This document shows, one piece after another, positions 1 to 5,579 of a DNA stretch of 12,962 nucleotides. Made by a program: the position numbers and the translations under genes. A model generated the notes under the pieces. It searched no databases, had not been told where the DNA came from, and worked only from the letters and a program-made list of their open reading frames with translations. Origin of the DNA: Alphaproteobacteria bacterium (GTDB lineage: Bacteria; Pseudomonadota; Alphaproteobacteria; UBA2136; UBA6156); the NCBI GenBank assembly GCA_027490875.1, contig JAIXXE010000134.1, positions 1 through 12,962 of the forward strand, in the 5' to 3' direction. Within the stretch, counting starts at the first letter, position 1. Each line of letters opens with the position of its first letter.

Positions 1-2
1 AC

Positions 3-422
3 GAGGCCCTCGGGCATATCGGGGCCAGCGCCTTGGTTTGGGACCAAGCGCAAAAGCGGGTACTGCTCACCGTTCATACGGTTACGAATGAACTTAGTTT
101 CTTTGGCAACCATGCCGATGGCAACCCCGACCTGCCAACCAAAGCCCGCGCACGTGTGGCCAAAGAGGTCTCCGCCCCCTTTGCAGAGAGCCTGACGTTG
201 GTCCCCAAGCTGTTTGATGTGGATGTTCACTATGTGCCACCCCACACCCGGGAAGGGCAGCCGGTTCCAGCGCATTTGCATTACGACATCATGTACCTAT
301 TCCTTGCAACGCAAACCCTGGGTACTGGGTCAGCGCGGTGGTTTGAGCCCCACGAGGTTCTCTCCACCCAGCCCGACCGGCAAATGCAACGGCTCTTGAC
401 GAAGCTCAGCAGTCTTGGCTAA
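3..422 (+). CDS. Nudix-fold protein, 5'-partial, degenerate Nudix box
   Basis: The frame is open from the left edge (GAG at 3-5), so the true start lies outside the window and the TTG at 33 is not the start. The read-through N-terminus HIGASALVWD, then RVLLTVHT, a box region FGNHADGNPDL (nt 102-134) and LFDVDVHYVPPH...AHLHYDIMYLF follow the layout of Nudix proteins that carry a GGHADGD-type box and a downstream DVH/HLHYD region. In that family the box continues with REAEEESG, which supplies the Mg-binding glutamates. Here the aligned stretch is ARVAKEVSA (nt 150-176), so only one Glu remains. I infer a weak or absent pyrophosphohydrolase activity; the substrate is unknown. It ends 25 nt before yebC on the same strand and may be cotranscribed with it. 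Family assignment is fairly sure, function is not. Confidence 0.72.
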   Translation, partial: EALGHIGASALVWDQAQKRVLLTVHTVTNELSFFGNHADGNPDLPTKARARVAKEVSAPFAESLTLVPKLFDVDVHYVPPHTREGQPVPAHLHYDIMYLFLATQTLGTGSARWFEPHEVLSTQPDRQMQRLLTKLSSLG

Positions 423-447
423 AGAAAGCCAATATTAAGGATTTTAC

Positions 448-1179
448 ATGGCCGGTCACAGTCAGTTTAAAAACATCATGCACAGAAAAGCTGCGCAGGA
501 TAAGAAAAAATCCAAAGTTGCCACCAAGCTCATCCGCGACGTGATGATTGCAGCCCGTAGCGGCGGCGGCGCGGACCTCAACACCAACAGCGCCCTGCGC
601 ACGGCGGTGGAAAAGGCCCGCAAGGAAAACCTGAATAAGGATACCATCGACCGCGCCATCAAACGCGGAACTGGCGAAATTGCGGGCGCTGACTACGCCG
701 AGCGCACCTACGAAGGCTATGGCCCCGGTGGCGTGGCCGCAATTGTAACGGCCCTGACCGATAACCCCACCCGCACCATCACCAGCCTGCGCACGATTTT
801 TGGGAAGTATGGTGGCAATGTCGGGGCCGACGGGGCTGTGGCCTGGATGTTTAAAAGCATCGGAGCGATTGACTACCCACTTACCATTGGGGCCGAAGAA
901 ACCGTATTGGAAGCCGCGCTAGAGGCTGGCGCCGAAGATATGCAAAGCAGCCCCGATGGGTATCGCATTGTTACGGCACCCAACGACTTTGCCGCCATTA
1001 AAGCAACGCTGTTAGCCAAGTTTGGCGAGCCTGAAGACGCCGAGCTGACCTATGTCCCAACCCAAACCACCCAAGCCAAGGATGACGACCACACCGCTGC
1101 CGTCCTGAAGTTCATCGAGGCCCTCGAGGCCGACGACGATGTGCAGATGGTGGTGGTGAATCTGGCCGAGCCTACCTAA
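448..1179 (+). CDS. yebC: YebC/PmpR (TACO1) family protein
   Basis: 243 residues, the usual length. The N-terminus MAGHSQFKNIMHRKAAQD with KLIRD, AARSGG, ALRTAVEKAR and DRAIKRGTGE is diagnostic of YebC, and the SQFKNIMHRK variant is the form I associate with Alphaproteobacteria. The second half carries the conserved YEGYGPGGVAAIV and TDNPTRTITSLRTIFGKYGGNVG. The family has long been annotated as a transcriptional regulator; more recent work on YebC and mitochondrial TACO1 points to a ribosome-associated factor that relieves stalling on proline-rich stretches. A Shine-Dalgarno TAAGGA (436-441) supports the ATG at 448. In many Alphaproteobacteria yebC is followed by ruvC; here it is followed by a convergent cold-shock gene. 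No clear T-tailed terminator follows the stop; the nearest structure is the inverted repeat at 1225-1306. Confidence 0.95.
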   Translation: MAGHSQFKNIMHRKAAQDKKKSKVATKLIRDVMIAARSGGGADLNTNSALRTAVEKARKENLNKDTIDRAIKRGTGEIAGADYAERTYEGYGPGGVAAIVTALTDNPTRTITSLRTIFGKYGGNVGADGAVAWMFKSIGAIDYPLTIGAEETVLEAALEAGAEDMQSSPDGYRIVTAPNDFAAIKATLLAKFGEPEDAELTYVPTQTTQAKDDDHTAAVLKFIEALEADDDVQMVVVNLAEPT

Positions 1180-1224
1180 TCTCTCAAGAGATAGAGCGAA
1201 GCCCAAGAATTCTTGCTGCACACA

Positions 1225-1306
1225 TTGTCCGTCATTCCAGAACGCGGTTGGGGAGAACAATGGTTCATTATTCGGGCCCCCAACCGCGTTCTGGAATGTC
1301 GGGTGA
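1225..1306. repeat. Long perfect inverted repeat between convergent genes
   Basis: The 21-nt arms at 1233-1253 (begins CATTCCAGAACGCGG) and 1278-1298 (ends CGTTCTGGAATG) are perfectly complementary. They enclose a 24-nt loop that itself holds GAAC/GTTC (1255-1258 and 1263-1266). After a single T-T mismatch the pairing continues through G1231-C1300, C1230-G1301 and C1229-G1302, then with wobble pairs to about 1225/1306. There is no T tract directly after the right arm, so it is not a textbook terminator. It lies between the stop of yebC and the terminator of the convergent cold-shock gene. It could be a REP/MITE-like element or a bidirectional transcription barrier. Confidence 0.8.
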
Positions 1307-1342
1307 GGTTGTGGGAAGTTTTAGTTGGCTTATCTCTATGTC

Positions 1343-1375
1343 ATAAAACAAAACCGCCTTGCGGCGGTTGTGTTT
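1343..1375 (-). terminator. Rho-independent terminator of the cold-shock gene
   Basis: AACCGCC (1352-1358), loop TTGC, GGCGGTT (1363-1369) form a 7-bp GC-rich stem. After one A-G mismatch it is extended by AAACA/TGTTT (1346-1350 with 1371-1375). Read on the minus strand the stem leads into TTTTATGA, and it lies 28 nt past the cold-shock stop codon. A separate 14-bp palindrome AGGTTTTAAAACCT (1380-1393) lies between the stop and the terminator. Confidence 0.75.
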
Positions 1376-1402
1376 ACGTAGGTTTTAAAACCTCGCGTTT
1401 AT

Positions 1403-1627
1403 TTAGGCATCAGCCACTTGCAGGTTGCCGGCGCTTTGCTTGCCCATACGGTCGGTGACCATTTCAAAGCTAATGCGCTGGTTTTCGTTCAAGCCTTTGA
1501 GGCCTGATTTTTGTACCTGCGAAATGTGTACAAAAATATCTTTTTCTTGGCCATCCGGCTGGATAAAGCCAAAACCTTTTTGGAGGTTGAACCATTTAAC
1601 AGTGCCATTGAGGCGTTCGGTAGTCAT
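1403..1627 (-). CDS. Cold-shock domain protein (CspA family)
   Basis: 74 residues forming one cold-shock OB-fold domain that binds single-stranded RNA or DNA and loosens RNA structure. Visible motifs are NGTVKWFN at residues 7-14, RNP1 KGFGFIQ at 17-23 and RNP2 IFVHIS at 31-36, followed by the usual LNENQRISFEM strand and a short tail ending VADA. I chose ATG at 1627 because MTTERLNGTVKWF is the normal length of N-terminus. The longer in-frame start at 1690 would add 21 atypical residues. The ribosome site is weak (GAAAAGA about 10 nt upstream), which is not unusual for cold-shock genes controlled through long 5' leaders. The gene lies downstream of the RuBisCO-like operon on the same strand but is separated from it by 195 nt of AT-rich DNA, so it probably has its own promoter there. 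Confidence 0.93.
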   Translation of the reverse strand: MTTERLNGTVKWFNLQKGFGFIQPDGQEKDIFVHISQVQKSGLKGLNENQRISFEMVTDRMGKQSAGNLQVADA

Positions 1628-1822
1628 GGAGGGTCTTTTCACGTTCGTTGGTGTGCCGCGCAAATCTGCTTCAGCGCGGCGTTTTGGCAAGAAAACTTAT
1701 AATAATCCAGCCAAAGCAATAGTATAAGCTCACATTCTGGGCACAATAGCAAGAATAATCTTCACAAAAGATGATAAACCGGCGCTAGTCTTAAAAGATA
1801 AATCAAACCATTAAGTTAAATA
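1628..1822. other. AT-rich intergenic leader of the cold-shock gene
   Basis: 195 nt without a gene, markedly richer in A and T than the flanks. It should hold the cold-shock promoter and leader. On the minus strand several TATA-like hexamers are visible (TATACT at 1726-1721, TATTAT at 1704-1699), but none has a convincing -35 partner, so no promoter is called. The near-repeats AAAAGATGATAAA (1766-1778) and AAAAGATAAAT (1793-1803) are present. A weak AT-only hairpin AAGTTA/TAACTT (1813-1818, 1824-1829) straddles the stop of the small-subunit-like gene and is at best a poor terminator. Confidence 0.4.
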
Positions 1823-2161
1823 CTAACTTCCTTCCTGCGGGGTGCGGGCAATAAAGCTTAGGTCGGTCTGCTGAGTTTTGGCATTGAAGGCACTGAGCCG
1901 AATGAAAGCAAAGGGGTGGCGGCGCGCGCAGGCTTCAATCTGGGCGGTTACATGCCCGGCTGTCAGGGGCTCGCTCTGGTTGGTGGCGCTGTTGATGCGC
2001 GCCGGTGGAATCGCCCACGGGAACCAATACCACCCCGATTGATAGGGCGCCTCAATGTAATCAAGCGTCAGCAGCCAGCCTTGCTGCAGGGCATAGATGA
2101 GTTGGGCTTCCACCTGCTGGGGAGAAAGCGGCGGCAGGAAAGCGAAGGTTTCAAAGCGCAT
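1823..2161 (-). CDS. RuBisCO small-subunit-like protein
   Basis: 112 residues. MRFETFAFLPPLSPQQVEAQ, YALQQGWLLTLDYIEAP, YWFPWAIP, ACARRHPFAFIRLSAFNAKTQQ and LSFIARTPQE follow the RuBisCO small-subunit fold strand by strand. The family pattern is ETFSFLP-L, I-YAL-QGW---VEYTDDP, YWEMWGLP, ACR---P--YIR--AFD, LSFIVNRP. The MRxExFxFLP opening resembles red-type (form IC/ID) small subunits. Departures are EYTDDPHPRNTYWEMWG reduced to DYIEAPYQSGWYWFPWA, and a poorly matching mid-region (residues 54-68). Its ATG overlaps the stop of the HTH-RuBisCO gene (TAATG), which implies translational coupling and stoichiometric assembly with that protein. In true form I enzymes eight small subunits cap the large-subunit core. 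Family assignment is strong. A catalytic role is unlikely given the state of the partner. Confidence 0.85.
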   Translation of the reverse strand: MRFETFAFLPPLSPQQVEAQLIYALQQGWLLTLDYIEAPYQSGWYWFPWAIPPARINSATNQSEPLTAGHVTAQIEACARRHPFAFIRLSAFNAKTQQTDLSFIARTPQEGS

Positions 2162-3867
2162 TAACGGTCATCCTCGGGTGTGTCGGGTAAATCAGCTGTT
2201 GGGGGGGCAGCTGTTGGGGGGGGTGTTGCGGCGCCGGGGCTGGGGCGCCGAAAGGGCGTGAGCACATTACGCGGCGCCAGCGGGGGGCTGGGGTGGCCGG
2301 TACGGGCCGTGACGGTGGCGCTCAACGGGGCAGGGGCCTGTTGCAGTAAACCAAACAGAAAGTTTCCCTCCTGAAAGTGTTCCAGCGCCAGCCGTAACTC
2401 GCCGGAAAACCGTGCCGCCTTCTGCAAAATATTACGCCCTTCAACCGCCAAAGTTAGGCCTTCATGGCGGGCCTGAACCAAGGCATCGATGGCGGTGCGG
2501 CAAGCGGTGGCGCCGGCCATCAGGCCTTGCGGGTGGCCAAACATGCTGCTGCCACACTGAAAGATGCTTTGCGGCCCCACCGCATCCAGCAACCGCGCAA
2601 AATGCCAGGGGTTATGGCCGCCACCAACGGCAGGGAAGGCGGCACCAAGGGTACCAAAATCCTGCGCGACAAAGTGGCCGCCTTCGGGGGCTTGGGCTAC
2701 CTGCTTGTCGCGGAGCGCCGCCATAACGCCCTGGACGTAGCGTCGGTTGCTTACGTTGCCGCGTAACGGGCTGCCGGTGCTGATGATATCGGCCCCCAGC
2801 AACCGTAGTAATTTGGCCTGAAGCTGCTCGCTTAACATATCGCCAAACAGCGAACGCCCTCCCATCGCTGCCAGCCCCAAATCTTCTTTGGCGCAAAAGG
2901 CCGCCAAGCTTTGCAAACCCGCCCAGCCAATTGCGGCAGCATCAACCATGACCATGGTTAAATCCAGGTCTCGCGCCCACAACGCCCGTTCTTCCATCTG
3001 CGCCACAGTGCTGGCAGTAATGTTAAGCAGATGCACCTTGCCCTCGTTGGTGTTACGGCTGGCTGTGCCAACCGCTTCGGCGGCATAGCGGGCGCGTTCT
3101 TGCCAGCTGGCGTTGGGCAGGCTGTGCAGCAAGGTGGCATCGGCGGTAAAATCGGCACCCCCTTGCAAGGCTTCAAACACTGCCCGCCCGTATTGCCGGG
3201 GGCTTAAGCCTGCCATGGGCCGAATGGTGGCAGCCAACAGCGGGCGGCCATGTTTGCTGTATTGGTCACGAATCCCCTGCAACCCCAGCCGTGGCCCTCG
3301 GTAAGTTCGCAGCAGGGCTGTCGGGATACCCAAATCCAGCAGCCGTGCACCCGTTCCCGTCAGCGCGCTGCCAGCAACCGAAAGTGCCCCCACAATACTT
3401 CCGTTTTCAATCATGGCATGCGGGAATCCAAGTGTTATCTCCATCCTCCCGCTGCCAACCTGATGACAGTTCAGCACACTGGCGCGCGGGGCATCTGGGT
3501 CGGCCAGAGGGTCAAAGGCGCTGCTTACCCAGGCACCGTTCGCGGCCTGCTCGAGCAATTGGGCAGCCTGCAAAGGGCTTAAGGCAGTGTCTTCCAAGCT
3601 ATAAACAGCCTGAATCATGGTATGGCCCGGCACCGCTTGGGCGGCAGCAATCCCTTGGGCAGCGTCACGGGGCGTAAAGGCCGAAAGCTCAACCCCGAGG
3701 GCGTCTGCCAGCTTGGCCATAGTGTCGAACGAGGGGGCGCTCTTGCCGTTCAGAATACGGCTGAGGCTCGACACATTTAGCCCCGTCAGGCGGGCCAACC
3801 CGCTGGTATTCAGCGCGCGCTGGACCATCAGAGCTTTTAAAATTTCTGTAACATCGGGCATTGTCAT
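2161..3867 (-). CDS. HTH (XRE) - RuBisCO large-subunit-like fusion, apparently non-catalytic
   Basis: 568 residues. Residues 8-62 are a Cro/CI-type helix-turn-helix (LARLTGLNVSSLSRILNGKS, then DTMAKLADALGV). Residues 83-205 match the RuBisCO large-subunit N-domain. Residues 206-508 match the barrel: GRPLLAATIRPMAGLS, YGRAVFEALQGGADFT, HLLNITAST, MVMVDA, ISTGSP, FVAQDFGTLGAAFPAVGGG, WHFARLLDAVG, FGHPQGLMAGATA and ARFSGELRLALEHF. Residues 509-568 are a Pro/Ala-rich, probably disordered tail. Aligned catalytic residues are lost: K175 to R216, K177 to M218, carbamylated K201 to A242, D203 to A244, E204 to T245, H294/R295/H298 to G/G/L, H327 to S363, K334 to G370, S379 to G415. I infer a DNA-binding pseudoenzyme. 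ATG 3867 is preceded by AAGG at 7 nt; the longer frame to 3969 adds residues of no recognisable type. Base composition resembles the neighbours by eye. Confidence 0.88.
   Translation of the reverse strand: MTMPDVTEILKALMVQRALNTSGLARLTGLNVSSLSRILNGKSAPSFDTMAKLADALGVELSAFTPRDAAQGIAAAQAVPGHTMIQAVYSLEDTALSPLQAAQLLEQAANGAWVSSAFDPLADPDAPRASVLNCHQVGSGRMEITLGFPHAMIENGSIVGALSVAGSALTGTGARLLDLGIPTALLRTYRGPRLGLQGIRDQYSKHGRPLLAATIRPMAGLSPRQYGRAVFEALQGGADFTADATLLHSLPNASWQERARYAAEAVGTASRNTNEGKVHLLNITASTVAQMEERALWARDLDLTMVMVDAAAIGWAGLQSLAAFCAKEDLGLAAMGGRSLFGDMLSEQLQAKLLRLLGADIISTGSPLRGNVSNRRYVQGVMAALRDKQVAQAPEGGHFVAQDFGTLGAAFPAVGGGHNPWHFARLLDAVGPQSIFQCGSSMFGHPQGLMAGATACRTAIDALVQARHEGLTLAVEGRNILQKAARFSGELRLALEHFQEGNFLFGLLQQAPAPLSATVTARTGHPSPPLAPRNVLTPFRRPSPGAATPPPTAAPPTADLPDTPEDDR
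2193..2223 (-). repeat. Tandem CAGCTGTT-G(7/8) repeat in the fusion gene's tail
   Basis: Two adjacent units, CAGCTGTTGGGGGGG (2193-2207) and the same with eight G (2208-2223), lie in the part encoding the proline-rich C-terminus. On the coding strand they are C7 and C8 runs. Homopolymers of this length are prone to slippage, and a frameshift here would remove the TAATG junction with the small-subunit-like gene. Further G runs follow at 2237-2246. Confidence 0.7.
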
Positions 3868-3910
3868 GCCGCAACCTTGCCGTGAATGATGCAAATACGC
3901 AAGAGATTTA

Positions 3911-3963
3911 CTCAATTTCGTGCGTAGATGAAATATCGGTGATGAATAATGAGGCAATAGCCG
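3911..3963 (-). promoter_or_regulatory. Possible promoter/operator of the HTH-RuBisCO operon
   Basis: A 20-bp imperfect palindrome, ATTTC-N-T-N6-A-N-GAAAT (3915-3934), lies about 50 nt upstream of the start codon. On the minus strand a TTGCCT hexamer, 16 nt, and TATTTC form a poor -35/-10 pair whose -10 enters the palindrome. Cro/CI-type proteins usually bind such dyads and often repress themselves, so autoregulation is a reasonable guess. Neither promoter nor operator is certain. Confidence 0.28.
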
Positions 3964-4023
3964 CGACACTTAACTTTAAGACACACCATAAACCTTAAGG
4001 CAGCGGGGGTGTTAATGGCCTTG

Positions 4024-4056
4024 CCTTTTGTCATCCTTGCGGGACGCGGGGATCCC
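4024..4056 (+). repeat. REP-like palindromic element, single copy
   Basis: CCTTTTGTCATCCT (4024-4037) is identical over 14 nt to 5580-5593. It leads into a hairpin ATCCTTGC-GGGAC-GCGGGGAT (4033-4053, with two G-T wobbles) and then a GGGATCCC palindrome (4049-4056). The TGTCATCC...GGAT layout matches the pair at 5580-5670. It lies between the 3' end of the tRNA and the upstream region of the HTH-RuBisCO operon. Confidence 0.55.
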
Positions 4057-4068
4057 TTCTGAAAAGCA

Positions 4069-4144
4069 TGGTGGCGCCTCTGTGACTTGAACACAGGACC
4101 TTAGGATTATGATTCCTCTGCTCTAACCGCTGAGCTAAGGCGCC
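4069..4144 (-). tRNA. tRNA with anticodon CAU, probably tRNA-Ile2 (else tRNA-Met)
   Basis: It folds completely: acceptor GGCGCCT/AGGCGCC, D stem GCTC/GAGC with an 8-nt loop, anticodon arm GAGGA-ATCATAA-TCCTA (one G-A mismatch at 27-43), variable loop AGGTC, T arm CTGTG-TTCAAGT-CACAG, discriminator A and a genomically encoded CCA (4071-4069). The anticodon CAU is at 4111-4109. The short D loop (TCAGCGGTTAGA) and TCATAATC context resemble Escherichia coli tRNA-Ile2, whose C34 is converted to lysidine by TilS to read AUA, more than initiator tRNA, which has a different D arm and stem. Elongator Met cannot be excluded without a model that separates the CAU isotypes. Confidence 0.93.
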
Positions 4145-4154
4145 ACGCCGTTGC

Positions 4155-4183
4155 CTGATAGAGGGTGCGAAGAGGCTTGTCAA
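4155..4183 (-). promoter_or_regulatory. Sigma-70-type promoter of the CAU tRNA
   Basis: On the minus strand a perfect -35 TTGACA (4183-4178) is followed by a 17-nt spacer and a -10 TATCAG (4160-4155). The -10 ends 10 nt before the mature tRNA 5' end at 4144, so transcription would begin within a few nucleotides of the tRNA, as expected for a stand-alone tRNA gene. Confidence 0.7.
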
Positions 4184-4245
4184 GCAGGCACAAAACAGGC
4201 AGCATAACTGCCTATTCATTAAGATATAGCGAAAAGGTATTGCCC

Positions 4246-5523
4246 ATGCGCCGCAGTCAACTGTTTTTAAAAACCCGCAAAGATATTTCGAAGGAAGAAG
4301 TCTCGCGCAATGCCCAGCTGTTAACGCGGGGTGGGTACGTCAATCAAGTCATGGCGGGGGTGTACAGTTACCTGCCGTTGGGGCTTAGGGTGCTTACCAA
4401 GATTGAGCAGATTGTGCGTGAGGAAATGAACGCCATCGGCAGCCAGGAAATCCTGATGCCCGCCCTGCATCCTCGGGAGATATGGGAAACTACGGGCCGC
4501 TGGGACGCGGTGGACGTACTCTTTAAGCTGAAAGGCGCAGGCGACCGCGACCTGGCCCTCGGCCCCACCCATGAAGAGGTGGTCACGCCCCTGGCCAGCA
4601 CGGTCATCAACAGTTACCGCGACTTACCACAGGCTGTTTACCATATTCAGACCAAGTTCCGTAACGAGGCCCGCGCCAAGAGCGGCCTGTTGCGGGGCCG
4701 GGAGTTCCGCATGAAGGACCTCTACAGCTTCCATACTACGCAGGAAGACCTTGATACGTTCTACGACCGTGTGATGGCCGCCTATATGAAGATTTATCGC
4801 CGCATTGGCTTGGGCGAGCGCACCTTTATAACCTACGCCAGTGGCGGAACTTTTAGCAAATACAGCCACGAATTCCAAACTCTCACCGACGCAGGGGAGG
4901 ACATTGTTTACGAAATCCCCGGCCACACCGACGTGCTGGGTGTGCCCGAGCGCTTCGGCATCAACAGCGAAATTATAGAAGACCAAGAAGCTCTGGCCGG
5001 AATCTTACCCAACTACAAGGCAGGTGATGAAGCCAAGCTGGTGAAGCATAAGGCCATCGAGGTCGGGAACATTTTTAAGCTCGGTACCCGCTTTAGCAAG
5101 GCCTGCGGCCTCACCTTTGCCGACCGCGACGGCAAACCTCAGCACCCCATTATGGGCTGCTACGGCATCGGCCCCAGCCGGATGATGGGGACGATTGCGG
5201 AAATTCTAAGCGACGACAAAGGCTTGGTCTGGCCCGACGAAGTGGCCCCGTTTCGGGTAACCCTGATTAACCTGAAGACCAGCGACGCCTCCACCACACA
5301 GGCCGCCGAGAGCCTTTACACGGCCTTGCAGCAGGCCAAGGTTGACGTGCTGTACGACGACCGCGACACCTCGGCGGGCGAAAAATTTGCCGACGCCGAC
5401 CTGCTCGGCTGCCCATGGCAGGCCGTGGTTGGCCCCAAGGGTGCCGAAAAGGGTGTGGTGGAATGGACCAACCGTAAAACTGGCGCCAAGCAGGAACTGC
5501 CAGTTGGCCAGTGGCCTTGGTAA
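4246..5523 (+). CDS. proS: Proline-tRNA ligase, short alphaproteobacterial type
   Basis: 425 residues. It charges tRNA-Pro with proline in the cytosol. Class II synthetase motifs are clear: motif 2 FRNEARAKSGLLRGREF starting at F138 and motif 3 GCYGIGPSRMMG at 304-315. The C-terminal anticodon-binding domain runs from about residue 330 (VTLINLKT) to the end. Bacterial ProRS of the Escherichia coli type has about 570 residues with an inserted editing domain between motifs 2 and 3. Here that insert is absent, as is normal in Alphaproteobacteria, so removal of alanine from tRNA-Pro would need a free-standing editing protein. Start ATG 4246 gives the standard MRRSQLFLKTRKD and has AAAAGG 8 nt upstream; the longer frame to 4165 is upstream leader. 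A small hairpin AGGCAG/CTGCCT (4197-4213) lies in the leader. Confidence 0.97.
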   Translation: MRRSQLFLKTRKDISKEEVSRNAQLLTRGGYVNQVMAGVYSYLPLGLRVLTKIEQIVREEMNAIGSQEILMPALHPREIWETTGRWDAVDVLFKLKGAGDRDLALGPTHEEVVTPLASTVINSYRDLPQAVYHIQTKFRNEARAKSGLLRGREFRMKDLYSFHTTQEDLDTFYDRVMAAYMKIYRRIGLGERTFITYASGGTFSKYSHEFQTLTDAGEDIVYEIPGHTDVLGVPERFGINSEIIEDQEALAGILPNYKAGDEAKLVKHKAIEVGNIFKLGTRFSKACGLTFADRDGKPQHPIMGCYGIGPSRMMGTIAEILSDDKGLVWPDEVAPFRVTLINLKTSDASTTQAAESLYTALQQAKVDVLYDDRDTSAGEKFADADLLGCPWQAVVGPKGAEKGVVEWTNRKTGAKQELPVGQWPW

Positions 5524-5537
5524 TGATCACAAGTCCG

Positions 5538-5549
5538 TCTTCGCGAAGA
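5538..5549. repeat. Perfect 12-bp palindrome TCTTCGCGAAGA
   Basis: A self-complementary dodecamer 15 nt past the proS stop. It is too short and lacks a T tract, so it is not called as a terminator; a protein-binding dyad or chance are both possible. Confidence 0.3.
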
Positions 5550-5579
5550 GCTATTCTGATGGAACAGTTGAAGACGTCC

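Noticed and set aside
1225..1306. Simple intrinsic terminator of yebC
   Set aside because: The stem is over 20 bp with a 24-nt loop and no T tract follows it.
2161..3867. A functional carbon-fixing RuBisCO and Calvin cycle
   Set aside because: The carbamylated lysine, metal ligands and substrate lysines are all replaced, and no phosphoribulokinase, activase, cbbR or carboxysome gene is nearby.
3868..3969. 34-residue N-terminal extension of the HTH-RuBisCO protein
   Set aside because: The extra residues resemble nothing and cross the putative promoter/operator; the ATG at 3867 has a well-placed AAGG and gives a normal HTH N-terminus.
4165..4245. 27-residue N-terminal extension of ProS
   Set aside because: MRRSQLFLKTRKD is the standard start and has AAAAGG at proper spacing; the extension overlaps the tRNA promoter.
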